Assembly: GCF_900094575.1 (NCBI RefSeq)
Contig: NZ_FMAE01000003.1
Location: 186,001 to 250,000 of the forward strand
Reading direction: 5' to 3'
DNA from: Bradyrhizobium yuanmingense
GTDB lineage: Bacteria > Pseudomonadota > Alphaproteobacteria > Rhizobiales > Xanthobacteraceae
Length of the DNA stretch: 64,000 nucleotides
The notes below the pieces were generated by a model that saw nothing but the letters and a program-made list of their open reading frames with translations, ran no database searches and was not told where the DNA came from. Numbering within the stretch: position 1 is the stretch's first letter; each line of letters starts with the position of its first letter. The translations under genes were made by a program, and so were the position numbers. Shown here piece after piece: positions 25,359 to 34,942 of this stretch.

Positions 25359-26558
25359 ATGTCGAAATCGTTCAGCGCATTCGGCCTTGCTGTGGGTGCC
25401 GTGGTGCTCACCTGTCTGCCGGCCGCAGCGCAAACCAAGGTCACCAACGAGGGCATCTCGGCAACCGAGATCGTCATCGGCACTCACCAGGACCTGTCAG
25501 GCCCGATCAAGGGGTGGGGCGTTCCGGTCGCGAACGGCATGAAGATGGCGGCCGAGGAGATCAATGCGGCCGGCGGAATTCACGGCCGCAAGATCCGGCT
25601 GGTCGTCGAGGACAGCGGTTACGATCCGAAGAAGGCCGTGCTGGCGTCGCAAAAGCTGATCGAGCGCGACAAGATCTTCGCGATGGTGGGGCCGATGGGA
25701 TCACCGACGGTGCTCGCCGCGCAAGACATCCTGTTCGATGCCGGTGTCCTGCAGCTGTTCCCGCTGACGGCGGCCGAATTCACCTTCAAGTTCGATCCGG
25801 CCAAGCCGCAGGAGCGCCTGAAGTTCAACAATTTGCTGCCCTATGTCGAGAGCACGCGGGCTGCGGTGAAATACATGATCGAGTGGAAGGGCTTCAAGAA
25901 GCCCTGCATCATGCATCAGGACGACGAGTACGGTAAGAACGTGCTCGATGGCTTCAATCAGCAGCTCACTGCCATGAAGGCGCAGCCGGCCTCGATCACG
26001 AGCTACAAGCGCGGCGCCTCCGATTTCAGCGCGCAGATCGCCAAGATGAAGTCAGATGGCTGCGACCTCGTCGTGCTCGGCACCGTGCTGCGCGAGACCA
26101 TTGGGGCGATGACCGAAGCCAAGAAGCTCGGCTGGGACGTCACCTTCCTCGGGGCCACCCCCACGAACGTGATGGAGGTTCCTGCGCTGGGTAAGGACGC
26201 CGTCGAGGGTCTCTATGCTGCCAGCGGCTTCGAGATTCCTTATGAGGACACCGCCAAGGGCAAGGTGAAGGATTGGCTCGTCAACTACAAGAAGATGTTC
26301 AACGCCGACGCCAACACGCAAGCCATCATCGGCTACAATGCCATGATGACTTTTGCGTTCTATGCCAACAAGGCCGGCAAGGATCTCACCGGGCAGAAGA
26401 TGCTCGATGCGCTCGAGTCGGGCGAGAAATTCCTCGACATCTTCAACTCGCCCCCCACCAAGTTCTCCAAGACCGACCACCTCGCCAACACCATCACCCA
26501 GGTGCAGCAGGTCAAGGGCGGCCGCTGGGTGCTGGTGAAGGACAATCTGATGTTCTGA
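25359..26558 (+). CDS. LIV-type periplasmic substrate-binding protein
   Basis: This 399-residue protein has a signal peptide ending in CLPAAAQ, then a type I periplasmic binding fold (ISATEIVIGTHQDLSGPIKG, ending with ANTITQVQQVKGGRWVLV). AGGAGAGG precedes ATG 25359. It supplies substrate to the LivHMGF transporter encoded just upstream. The ligand pocket cannot be read from sequence; the embedded acyl-CoA ligase makes an aromatic or aliphatic acid more likely than an amino acid. Confidence 0.9.
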   Translation: MSKSFSAFGLAVGAVVLTCLPAAAQTKVTNEGISATEIVIGTHQDLSGPIKGWGVPVANGMKMAAEEINAAGGIHGRKIRLVVEDSGYDPKKAVLASQKLIERDKIFAMVGPMGSPTVLAAQDILFDAGVLQLFPLTAAEFTFKFDPAKPQERLKFNNLLPYVESTRAAVKYMIEWKGFKKPCIMHQDDEYGKNVLDGFNQQLTAMKAQPASITSYKRGASDFSAQIAKMKSDGCDLVVLGTVLRETIGAMTEAKKLGWDVTFLGATPTNVMEVPALGKDAVEGLYAASGFEIPYEDTAKGKVKDWLVNYKKMFNADANTQAIIGYNAMMTFAFYANKAGKDLTGQKMLDALESGEKFLDIFNSPPTKFSKTDHLANTITQVQQVKGGRWVLVKDNLMF

Positions 26559-26588
26559 TGCGGGCTCTCTTGCGTCGAGCTCAGTGCA

Positions 26589-26735
26589 CCCTCTCCCCTT
26601 GTGGGAGAGGGTGGATCGCCGCGAAGCGGCGAGCCGGGTGAGGGGTCTCTATCCTTCACGCACGGTCTTGCGTGCGGAGAGAACCCCTCATCCCGCGCGC
26701 TTGCGGGCGCGACCTTCTCCCACAAGGGGAGAAGG
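26589..26735. repeat. Dispersed palindromic repeat, family B
   Basis: The ends CCCTCTCCCCTTGTGGGAGAGG and CTTCTCCCACAAGGGGAGAA are internally palindromic and related to each other. A nested hairpin around CGCCGCGAAGCGGCG is inside. It separates the binding-protein gene from the convergent LprI-like gene. A short fragment of the same core is at 12162-12182. Confidence 0.75.
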
Positions 26736-26746
26736 AAGAGAGAACC

Positions 26747-27862
26747 CTACGATCCTCCGCCCGCGGTGCCCGAATTCACCGGGGCGAGCTCGTCTTCCCG
26801 GCAGCGCCAGCCGTCGGCGGCTTTGACGAAGGCGAAGGTTCGCTGGACCCTCAGCCGGCGCGTGACGTTGAAGACGTCTGCTGGGCGCGTCTTGTTGCCG
26901 GCTCCCTGCTGCGGCCGACCCGTCGTGGCGTCCCAGCAGGTGCCGGTGCAGATGGAGGCGATCCTGCTGCACACGGTGAAGGGAGCGAGCACGGCCATTT
27001 CGATTTCGCCCGTGACCTGTGCCTCCTGGTCGGTCACCTGGCTGTCGAGCGCATAGACGCGGTTGATGCGCAGGAAGTTGCCGCAGGAATTGGCCGCATG
27101 AATCCGCGCGGCGCAGAAATCGACGGCGTCGGCGTCGGGAATGCGGGCCGCGACCTGCCGGCCGAACACTTTTTTGGGATCGCCCTTCGCGGCGCGGATT
27201 TCATCTGTCTTGCGCTTCAAATGGTCGGCGAGACAGTCCTCCGCGGATTCCAGCTCCTGCAGCGGCACGTTCTCCTTGCCGACCAGATTGCATTTGCGGT
27301 CGCGCTCGCGCGTCCACCGTCCATATTCGGCGAAGGCAAAGCGTGCCGCAGTCGGGTCCAATTTGCCGATCAGGCCGAGCACCTGGCCGTTGAGCTCGGT
27401 TTCGGCAAGCGTCAGCGAGGGGTCTGCGCAGATCACCGCGCCCGCAGCAGTGTTGGCCGCAAGGCAGTCGAAATCCGGATCGCGAACGATCGCGGCGCGC
27501 TCCTCGGTGACCTTGAGCAGGCACGCCTTGACCGTCTCGAATTGGTCGGGGCGGATCGCGGTCTGGCCGACGATGCCGCAGCTGAGGTTGCGTTGGCGGA
27601 CCCAGATCGCATTCTCCTCGATAGCGGGCAGGCGATCCGGCAGGCGGGCGAGCCGCTCCTCGATCGCGATGCTCAGCTTCTCGGCGGCGGCGGCAAGCGC
27701 GGCATCACCGCAGAACAATTGGTTGCCGGGGTCGCGAATCGGCTGGCAGTTGTTCCTGGCAAACAGCGGCAGCCTGTCGGCGATCGCGCGGTCGGATTGC
27801 GCGGACGCGGGCACCGCCGGCAATGCCAGCAGCGCAAGCACAGACAGCACGATGAATCGCAT
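26747..27862 (-). CDS. Secreted LprI-like, cysteine-rich protein
   Basis: This 371-residue protein has a Sec signal peptide (MRFIVLSVLALLALPAVPASAQ; start 27862) and a Cys-rich body. Repeated segments of the form F/C-x-C-A...-ICADPSLTLAETELN are typical of the LprI/DUF1311 domain (lysozyme inhibitor LprI family), here at least twice, with an extended C-terminal domain of about 130 residues. It is probably periplasmic or outer-surface. The C-terminal part has an extra CxxxC-rich strand (GNFLRINRVYAL, FTVCSRIASICTGTCWD). Lysozyme inhibition is a family possibility only. The gene's start region has two upstream Met alternatives. Confidence 0.75.
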   Translation of the reverse strand: MRFIVLSVLALLALPAVPASAQSDRAIADRLPLFARNNCQPIRDPGNQLFCGDAALAAAAEKLSIAIEERLARLPDRLPAIEENAIWVRQRNLSCGIVGQTAIRPDQFETVKACLLKVTEERAAIVRDPDFDCLAANTAAGAVICADPSLTLAETELNGQVLGLIGKLDPTAARFAFAEYGRWTRERDRKCNLVGKENVPLQELESAEDCLADHLKRKTDEIRAAKGDPKKVFGRQVAARIPDADAVDFCAARIHAANSCGNFLRINRVYALDSQVTDQEAQVTGEIEMAVLAPFTVCSRIASICTGTCWDATTGRPQQGAGNKTRPADVFNVTRRLRVQRTFAFVKAADGWRCREDELAPVNSGTAGGGS

Positions 27863-27949
27863 TCCAAGTCGCCCCCGCACGGAAGGCGCCATGCTAGCGT
27901 CTGGTCTTGCGCGGTGAAATGGGTTTGTGGGGACGAGCAGTGGAAGGTC

Positions 27950-28033
27950 TGTAGCCCGGATGGAGCGCAAGCTTAATCCGGGGCCGGTGCGAGTGGTAAG
28001 AGTCCCGGATTTTGCTGCGCTCTATCCAGCTAC
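27950..28033. repeat. Palindromic repeat element (GTAGCCCGGATGGAGCGCA type)
   Basis: The left arm TAGCCCGGATGGAGCGCAAG and right arm TGCGCTCTATCCAGCTAC are imperfect inverted copies around a central CCGGGGCC. This matches another interspersed palindrome found in many proteobacterial genomes. It lies between the LprI-like gene's promoter and the protease 3' end. Confidence 0.7.
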
Positions 28034-28039
28034 GAACAA

Positions 28040-28771
28040 TCAACGTGCCTCGGCGGCCGCCATCGAGACCTGCACCGGCTCGTCGACATATTTCAGCACG
28101 GCCGACTGGTGGAGCACGAACAGTGGCTGATAGCTCCGCGTCGCGTCATCCTTGACCATCGCCATGCGGCGATTGTCCAGCATCAGCCATTGCCCGTCGA
28201 GCTTTGCCGCGGCAATTGCGTGCGCCTCGCCGGCCCTGACGTCTCGCACCACAACGATGCGGAGGTCCTCAGAGGCAATTCCCGCCAGCCGCAACGCGGC
28301 CAGCTTGGCGATGGCATAGTCCTCGCAATCGCCGGTCCCGCGCGCGAAGGTCGAAAGCGGCGAGCTCCAGACGTCGTCGGTGCCATCATTGGCGGCATGG
28401 ATGGCGAGATTGATGGCGCGGTTGACCTCGCCGAGCCGCGCGCGACCGTCGCGGGCGCGGGCGTGGTCGACTATGGCGAGCAGCTCGAGCGCTGCCGGTG
28501 AAGCGCAATTGTCCCGGTCGCCGTCGCACAGCGCGAGCTGCACCATGTCGTCGTCGAGCTTGTCCTTCAGCACGGACCATCTCTGCTGCAGGCTACCGGA
28601 CGAGATGGCGAAGGCGAACACGCCGAACGGTTCGGCGGATTTGCGCACTAGGACGCCGGCGCCGGGCGACAGCAGCGTGCCGGCGCGAAGCTCGGCGGCC
28701 GATCCGAGCAGGATCAAGCCGCACATGACAAGGATTGCGCGCCAGGCGCGCGAGCGAGCAGCGGTCTCCAT
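28040..28771 (-). CDS. LapG-like periplasmic transglutaminase-fold cysteine protease (BTLCP)
   Basis: This 243-residue protein has an N-terminal signal/TM segment (residues 12-30) and the bacterial transglutaminase-like cysteine protease core. The catalytic triad is visible as Cys149 in GTGDCEDYAIAK, His184 in EAHAIAAA and Asp199 in LMLDNRR. In LapG of Pseudomonas this fold cleaves the N-terminal region of a surface adhesin, regulated by calcium and c-di-GMP through LapD. Here the divergent neighbour (29392) is a large surface protein, which supports a link, but LapD is not seen. Regulation by the shared 620-bp region is possible. Confidence 0.85.
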   Translation of the reverse strand: METAARSRAWRAILVMCGLILLGSAAELRAGTLLSPGAGVLVRKSAEPFGVFAFAISSGSLQQRWSVLKDKLDDDMVQLALCDGDRDNCASPAALELLAIVDHARARDGRARLGEVNRAINLAIHAANDGTDDVWSSPLSTFARGTGDCEDYAIAKLAALRLAGIASEDLRIVVVRDVRAGEAHAIAAAKLDGQWLMLDNRRMAMVKDDATRSYQPLFVLHQSAVLKYVDEPVQVSMAAAEAR

Positions 28772-29391
28772 CTGACATCCCCTTCCCAGGCTTCACGAGA
28801 TCCCCCTCGATCTCGACGTGCCGGGCTTTGTTGCTTTCGCGGAGATAGTGCGAGACGGGCCGTTTTGTTCTGCTTAACGCGCCCGGCAGGGGTTCCAAAA
28901 CCGGGTGACAGGCTGAAATGGGCCTACCCAAATTGCGTAAAATTTTACGATTCGCCGGCTAGGAGGTGTCGCGTTGCCGCGAAATGGAGCCAATTGCAGA
29001 CACAGGTTGTGGCAGTGCCGAATCTGGGTCCTATGGCTAACAACCCCCATTTCATGGGGTTCTGTTAGATAGGTCACAGATTTAACTCCGTATTTGCCGC
29101 AGGATGCTGCGGGAGCTCGCGAAGGAAAGATGATGAAAGTATCTGCTTCGTAACTATACAGCAGGTTACTTTGGATGACTGGAAATGCGTGGAAACAGGC
29201 TGAGTTCGACATACGAATATTTGAGGAATTACTTTCACTCCTCTGTCGCGGCGCCACGCCGTGGGGCCTCCCGGGGCCAAGTGATGCGAAATCACACAAG
29301 CAATAGATGGTATCGCTAAGGACTTGCTAATGCTATGCAAGCTTAGGCGGTCGATACTTACTTAAATTTTAACCCTTTATACGGTGCCCGG
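28772..29391. promoter_or_regulatory. Divergent intergenic region, locally AT-rich
   Basis: This 620-bp gap separates the LapG-like gene and the large surface-protein gene. It is visibly more AT-rich than its surroundings, especially 29040-29390, with ACTTAAATTTTAACCCTTTATA just before the surface gene. There is no clear small gene with a ribosome site. The length and composition suggest a long leader or multi-regulator promoter, perhaps recently acquired. No EcfG motif with correct spacing is present. Confidence 0.5.
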
Positions 29392-32300
29392 TTGAATTAC
29401 GCTGGCCAATTTGACGGCGCGATTTCTTTGGACGGCCAGGGTTCCCGCTCGCCCGTCGGGGCAAATATCGATTCTTTTACCGCAAAGGCGAACGGTCACG
29501 TGCCCGACGGCGCGTTCGTCGTTCCCGACCCCAATCTGATCTTCAACGGCGAGTTCAAGCGTGCCGGGCTCGACCTTGTGTCGTCCCACGACGGTCATGA
29601 GTTCGTCGTTCACGATTATTTCAGGGGCGACAAGCGCGCCGCGCTCGCTTCGCCCGACGGCGCCCACCTCAGCGGCGACGTCGTCAACGCCCTCACCGGC
29701 CATGTCCAGGTTGCCCAGGCCGCGCCCGGTGCCGGTGCGGGCCAGGTCATCGGTCACGTCACCAAGCTCGTGGGAAGCGCGACCGCGATCCGCAACGGCG
29801 TCTCGGTCATCCTGAACAATGGCGACAACGTCGAGAAGGGCGACGTGGTCTCGACCGGCGCCGACTCGACGCTTGGCATCACCTTCATTGACGGCACCGT
29901 GTTCGGCCTGTCCTCCAACGCGCGGATGGTGCTGAACGAGATGGTCTACGACCCCAACGGGTCGAACAATTCCTCGCTGCTCAGCCTCGTCGCGGGCACC
30001 ATCACCTTCGTCGCCGGCGAAACCGCCAAGCGCGGCGACATGAAGGTCGACACGCCGGTCGCCACCATGGGCATCCGCGGCACGGCGGTGCTGACCCAGA
30101 TCAACTTCGTCGTTCCCGCCGGCGGCGGCGATCCGCAGCCGCAGGCGAGCTTCCAGGTGCTGGTCGAGCCGAACGGCACGACCGGCTCCTACATCCTGTT
30201 CGACAAGGTCACGCTGCTGCCGATCGCGACGGTCAACCAGGCCGGCCAGATGATCCAGATCAGCGGCGGCAACGTCTCGATCACCAATGCACTGATGTCG
30301 CCGGAGGTGCAGAAGCTGATCACGGACGTGTTCACGCTGAAGTTCACCGACAACAACACCAACACCAAGCTGACCACGAACTACACCGATACGATCACGC
30401 CGTTCGGCTATGAGGTGTTACTCAAATCGTCGTCCGGCCCTAGCGCCACCGCAACATTCGTCAATCTCAATCCGCAGGGATCGGAGACGCCCACCACCTC
30501 CACGCCGCTCATCGTACGCATTCCCGGCCAGCCGATCGCGCAGAGCTTCGACGCGAGCGGCAACGTGAAGACGGCGTTCGCGTTGACGGAGCGTGCGGAC
30601 ACGACCGGCGACACGCGCGCCGACACGATTTCCGGCGTGATCAGGTTCGTCGATCAGAACCTCGGCGACCGGCCGACGGTGAGCATCAGCCTCGCCGAGG
30701 CGCCGAACTACGTCTACAAAACCGCGGGCCAGAACGACGTCACCGGCTCCCTCTCGGAGCTCCAGAAGCAGGGCATCGCGGCGACGCAGATCCAGATCAG
30801 CGTCGTCCCCGACCCCGCCAACAACAACAACGGCTCGGCGGTCTGGACCTACACGATCCCCGACCACGTTTTCGACTTCCTCGCGGCCGGCGAAACCCTG
30901 ACGCTGACCTACATGGTCCGCGTCGACACCAATTTCACGGTGAACCCCGAGTCCAGGTTCATCCCGATCACCATCACGATCACGGGAACGAACGACAAGC
31001 CTACCGTTGCGACGTCAGGCGGCACCGTCATCGAACAGGTCGGGACCGGCAACGAGGCGCTGGACATCATCACGGGCACGGTCACCTTCACCGACGTCGA
31101 TCTGACGGACCGGCCGATCGTGAGCGCGGCGCTCTCATCCGTCGAGCCGTTCAAATATCTCGATGCCGAAGGCAACGATATCACTGCGTCCCTGACGCCG
31201 GAGCAACTCGCGGCGATCGCTGCCGTCAAAGTGCCGCTGACCGTGGTTCAGGGTGCCGGAAACAGCAACAACGGCACGGCCACCTGGACCTACAGCGTTC
31301 CCGACCATCTCTTCGACTTCCTGGCCGAGGACGAGAAGCTGATCCTCAACTACGTGGTGCAGGTCGATGACGGGCACGGCGGCGTCGTCAGCACGCCGAT
31401 CACCGTGTCCATCGACGGTGCGGACGTCAATGTCGAGGGCACCAACGACGTGCCGACGATCGTCGAGGACTCGACGACGCCCACCGGAGAAGTGACAGAG
31501 GATACGGCGGCAACCCTGACGGCGAACGGCAGCGTCGCCTTCAACGACCCCGATCTCACGGATACGCACACTGCCAGTTACGTCCTGAAGTCGACGACGT
31601 CGAACGCGCATCTGCCCGGCTTCGGCAGCGGCACCTCGCATATCGGGACCTTCGCGCTAACCGCGGTGAGCGAGAGTCCGGGTGTCAGCACGCGCGGATC
31701 AGTGGGTTGGACCTTCACGCTCAACGACAACGATCCGGTGCTGCAGTCGCTGGCCGAAGGCCAGACCATCACCCAAGTCTACACCGTGACCGTCGACGAC
31801 CATCACGGTGGCACCGTCACCCGGGACGTCACGGTCACCATCACCGGCACCAATGACACGCCGACCATCACGAGTGATGCAGACGCTGCAAAGGGCAGCG
31901 TCACCGAGGATGCCTGCGCGACGCTGTCGATCGAGGGCACGCTCGCGATTCAGGATCTCGATCTGATCGACACCCACACCGCGCAGGCCGCATTCAAGTC
32001 AGCGACGTCGAACGCGCATCTGCCGGGCTTCGATGGTAATGCGCCGCTCGGCACCTTCACGATCGATTGCGAGGTCGCGGAGTTCAACACCGATACCGAC
32101 AACAGCGCGACGCTGGGCTGGCACTTCAGCCTCGACAACAACAATGCGGTGCTGCAATCGCTGGCGCATGGCCAGACCATCACCCAGGTCTACACCGTCA
32201 CCTTTACTGACGATCACGGTGCGCAGGTCTCCCAGGACGTCACTGTCACGATCAACGGCGCCAACGACGCGCCGACGATCACGAGCGATCCCGAGGCGGC

Positions 32301-34800
32301 AACGGGTGCGGTTACCGAGGATGACGGCGCCTCGCTGACGACCAGCGGTACGCTGGCGATCCAGGACGTTGACCTGATCGACACCCATACGGTGCAGGTG
32401 CAGTTCAAGTCATCGTCCGTCAGTTCGGCTCTGCCGGGATTCGAGGACGACAGCACGAATATCGGCACCTTCTCCATCGGCGCGGTGTCCGAATCCAACG
32501 CCGACACCAGCACCGGCGCGACGCTCGACTGGCACTTCACGCTCGACAACAACGATCCCGTGCTGCAGTCGCTGGCGGAAGGGCAGACCATAACTCAGGT
32601 CTACACCGTCACCTTCAAGGACAATCACAACGCGACTGTCACGCAAGACGTCACTGTCACCATCACCGGCACCAACGATGCGCCGACCGTCTCCTATGTG
32701 ACGTCGGACTACATGAACTTCGACGGTGCGACCATCGCGGTCGGCGACGTACCGACGGTCGCCACCGACGACGTGACGCTGGACGGCTGGGTGAACTGGA
32801 ACGGAGACGCTGCCTCCGCCAGCCAGGTCTTGTTCTACAATGGCAATACCTCGACCACCGGTTTCGGCCTCATGGGCACTGTCATCAGCGGCAAGCTGGA
32901 GATCGCGATTCTCGAGGGCGGCGTCGAGATCCAGGATACCGGCTTCGCGCTTACTGCGGGGCAATGGCATAACCTCGCCTTGACGCGTGACGACGGCATC
33001 TTCACGCTTTATGTCGATGGCAACGCCGTCTATTCCCACAGTGGCGGCGTCAACGCGATCGCTGGCGCTCAGGAGCCGTCCTACATGATGATCGGAGCGG
33101 CGAGCGGCAGGTACGCTCCGGGCTTCGGTACGCAAGGCTTCACCGGCTCGATCGCCGATGTCAGCGTCTGGACCACCGCACTCACGCAGGCGCAAATCCA
33201 GTCGTACGACTTCACCGCGCTCACCGGCAACGAGGCCAATCTGGCCGCCTATTATACGCTTGGCGACGGCAGCGGGAGCACGGCCTCCAACACGGTCAAC
33301 CCAACCAAGAGCCTCGCCATTGAAGGTGATGCGGATTGGGCCAGCGGGACCTCCGGGCCGGGCGGCGCATTTGCCGATCTGACGGAGACCAATGGCGGCC
33401 AGCTCTCGCATGGCGTGCTGGCGGTCTCCGACGTCGACGCGACCGATCACGTCACGGTATCGGTCGATGCGGTGCAGGTTAAGCTCGACAACGTGTTGCA
33501 AACGGGCAGTGTCGGCGGGCTGTCGCATGCCGATCTCCTGAACTATCTGACCGTGCCGTCCGGCGACATTCTCAACGGCACGGCGACCCACGCCCAGTTT
33601 ACCTGGCAATTCAACTCGGCCGGCCAGGCCTTCGACTTCCTCGCCGCCGGTCAGACGCTATCGCTGCAATACACCATCGTTCCGTCGGATGCTCAGGGCT
33701 TTGGAACTAGCGCGGTCGTGACCATCAACATCACCGGCACGAACGACGCACCGACGCTGTCCGATCTCCACATCGGCCCGCTCACGGACACCGCTGACGA
33801 CGACACCTTCTCCAATCTCTCCGGGCAACTGGCGGGGACCGACGCCGACAGCGGTGAGACGGCGACGCTGACCTATGCCGTCCTCAATTCAGATCACCAG
33901 GCGGCCACGACGGTCGCGGGACTCTACGGCTCGCTGACGGTCAATTCCAACGGCAGCTACAGCTACGTTCCGAATGATGCTGCGATCAATGCGTTGGCGG
34001 ACGGATCGTATGTCGATACGTTCACGGTCCAGACCACGGATATCCATGGTGCGACCGAAACGGCAACGCTCAAGGTGAACGTGACCGGTGCGGACGACGG
34101 TGCGGGCCCGGTCATCAACACCGAGAGCTTCCAGGTCGAGCATATCACCGAGAACAGCAACGAGATCATTACCGACCTCGTCGTCATGGACGCCGATCCC
34201 GGCGCTGCGACGGACACTTTCACGGTCACGCTGTCGACCGCGAATCCGGACGTCAGCCTCGCAAGTGTTTATCCGACGACCGGCACGCTCGAGCAGATCA
34301 ACACCGCCCTCGCGCAAGGCGCGGGCATCGTCTACGAGCCGACCGGCGCTGATCCCGAGGCGGGACTGCCCGCCACCGATCAGATCACGCTGACCGTTGC
34401 CGATTCGGCGGGCCGCTCGGACACGGTGAACTTCATCTTCGTCGAAGGAGCCGAGAGCCAGGGCATGACCCTGCAAGGTACCGCGGGCAAGGACGTCATT
34501 TTCGCGACCGAGTCGAGTGATACGCTGATCGGCGGCAGTGCCAAGGATCAGTTCGTATTCGCACCGGCCTCGTCGCAGGATTCGGTTCAGCACACCGTGA
34601 ATGATTTCGAGTACGGCCTCGACAAGCTCGACCTGCGGCAGTTCAGCGGCATCAGCTCCTTGAACGACCTTGCCCCGACCGCCGCGCAGGATGGCGGCAC
34701 GTTGCTTACGCTGGATAGCCACGAGACGATCCTGCTCAAGGGTGTCGCCGTCGCGAATCTCCAGTCCAGCGATTTCATCTTCGGCACTCACGTCGGCTAG
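29392..34800 (+). CDS. Giant FecR/VCBS/LamG/RTX surface protein
   Basis: This 1802-residue protein has no Sec signal. Domains in order: a ~110-residue leader ending QVAQAAPGAGAG; a FecR-like region (about 118-235, with IGHVTKLVGSATAIRNGVSV and VATMGIRGTAVLT); six or more VCBS/cadherin-like units from about 400, each closing in TITGTNDxPT, three of them nearly identical with a period of about 137 residues; a LamG/concanavalin-like domain (about 1105-1290, GFALTAGQWHNLALTRDDG); and a C-terminal RTX-type secretion target (GGSAKDQFVFAPASS). It is probably exported by a type I system, but no exporter genes are here. Start TTG at 29392 is weak; a later in-frame start is possible. A CHASE2 cyclase gene follows. 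Confidence 0.85.
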   Translation: MNYAGQFDGAISLDGQGSRSPVGANIDSFTAKANGHVPDGAFVVPDPNLIFNGEFKRAGLDLVSSHDGHEFVVHDYFRGDKRAALASPDGAHLSGDVVNALTGHVQVAQAAPGAGAGQVIGHVTKLVGSATAIRNGVSVILNNGDNVEKGDVVSTGADSTLGITFIDGTVFGLSSNARMVLNEMVYDPNGSNNSSLLSLVAGTITFVAGETAKRGDMKVDTPVATMGIRGTAVLTQINFVVPAGGGDPQPQASFQVLVEPNGTTGSYILFDKVTLLPIATVNQAGQMIQISGGNVSITNALMSPEVQKLITDVFTLKFTDNNTNTKLTTNYTDTITPFGYEVLLKSSSGPSATATFVNLNPQGSETPTTSTPLIVRIPGQPIAQSFDASGNVKTAFALTERADTTGDTRADTISGVIRFVDQNLGDRPTVSISLAEAPNYVYKTAGQNDVTGSLSELQKQGIAATQIQISVVPDPANNNNGSAVWTYTIPDHVFDFLAAGETLTLTYMVRVDTNFTVNPESRFIPITITITGTNDKPTVATSGGTVIEQVGTGNEALDIITGTVTFTDVDLTDRPIVSAALSSVEPFKYLDAEGNDITASLTPEQLAAIAAVKVPLTVVQGAGNSNNGTATWTYSVPDHLFDFLAEDEKLILNYVVQVDDGHGGVVSTPITVSIDGADVNVEGTNDVPTIVEDSTTPTGEVTEDTAATLTANGSVAFNDPDLTDTHTASYVLKSTTSNAHLPGFGSGTSHIGTFALTAVSESPGVSTRGSVGWTFTLNDNDPVLQSLAEGQTITQVYTVTVDDHHGGTVTRDVTVTITGTNDTPTITSDADAAKGSVTEDACATLSIEGTLAIQDLDLIDTHTAQAAFKSATSNAHLPGFDGNAPLGTFTIDCEVAEFNTDTDNSATLGWHFSLDNNNAVLQSLAHGQTITQVYTVTFTDDHGAQVSQDVTVTINGANDAPTITSDPEAATGAVTEDDGASLTTSGTLAIQDVDLIDTHTVQVQFKSSSVSSALPGFEDDSTNIGTFSIGAVSESNADTSTGATLDWHFTLDNNDPVLQSLAEGQTITQVYTVTFKDNHNATVTQDVTVTITGTNDAPTVSYVTSDYMNFDGATIAVGDVPTVATDDVTLDGWVNWNGDAASASQVLFYNGNTSTTGFGLMGTVISGKLEIAILEGGVEIQDTGFALTAGQWHNLALTRDDGIFTLYVDGNAVYSHSGGVNAIAGAQEPSYMMIGAASGRYAPGFGTQGFTGSIADVSVWTTALTQAQIQSYDFTALTGNEANLAAYYTLGDGSGSTASNTVNPTKSLAIEGDADWASGTSGPGGAFADLTETNGGQLSHGVLAVSDVDATDHVTVSVDAVQVKLDNVLQTGSVGGLSHADLLNYLTVPSGDILNGTATHAQFTWQFNSAGQAFDFLAAGQTLSLQYTIVPSDAQGFGTSAVVTINITGTNDAPTLSDLHIGPLTDTADDDTFSNLSGQLAGTDADSGETATLTYAVLNSDHQAATTVAGLYGSLTVNSNGSYSYVPNDAAINALADGSYVDTFTVQTTDIHGATETATLKVNVTGADDGAGPVINTESFQVEHITENSNEIITDLVVMDADPGAATDTFTVTLSTANPDVSLASVYPTTGTLEQINTALAQGAGIVYEPTGADPEAGLPATDQITLTVADSAGRSDTVNFIFVEGAESQGMTLQGTAGKDVIFATESSDTLIGGSAKDQFVFAPASSQDSVQHTVNDFEYGLDKLDLRQFSGISSLNDLAPTAAQDGGTLLTLDSHETILLKGVAVANLQSSDFIFGTHVG

Positions 34801-34942
34801 TGGAAGCAGGCGGCGCTTCCGGTTTGCACCTCGACCGCGGCAAAAAATCCATAATCCTCAGCACTCGGGGAATAGCCAATCGCACGCCGACGCTTCATGA
34901 TCGGTGCGCCCGGCATGATCTGGGTCAGGAAGTCTGACTGGC

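Noticed and set aside
28876..28896. AACG...GTTCC on the minus strand before the LapG-like gene as an EcfG promoter
   Set aside because: The spacing is 12 bp, too short for EcfG (16-17).
29501..29510. QAAPG near residues 109-113 of the giant protein as a LapG cleavage site (approximate nucleotide position outside exact codons)
   Set aside because: LapG sites are usually T/A/P-A-A-G; here the flanking residues differ, and the FecR-like domain follows rather than precedes it. It cannot be supported as a cleavage site from sequence.
29392..34800. CRISPR-like or tandem DNA array from the VCBS repeats
   Set aside because: The repeats are in-frame protein units of about 137 residues, not short spacer-separated direct repeats.
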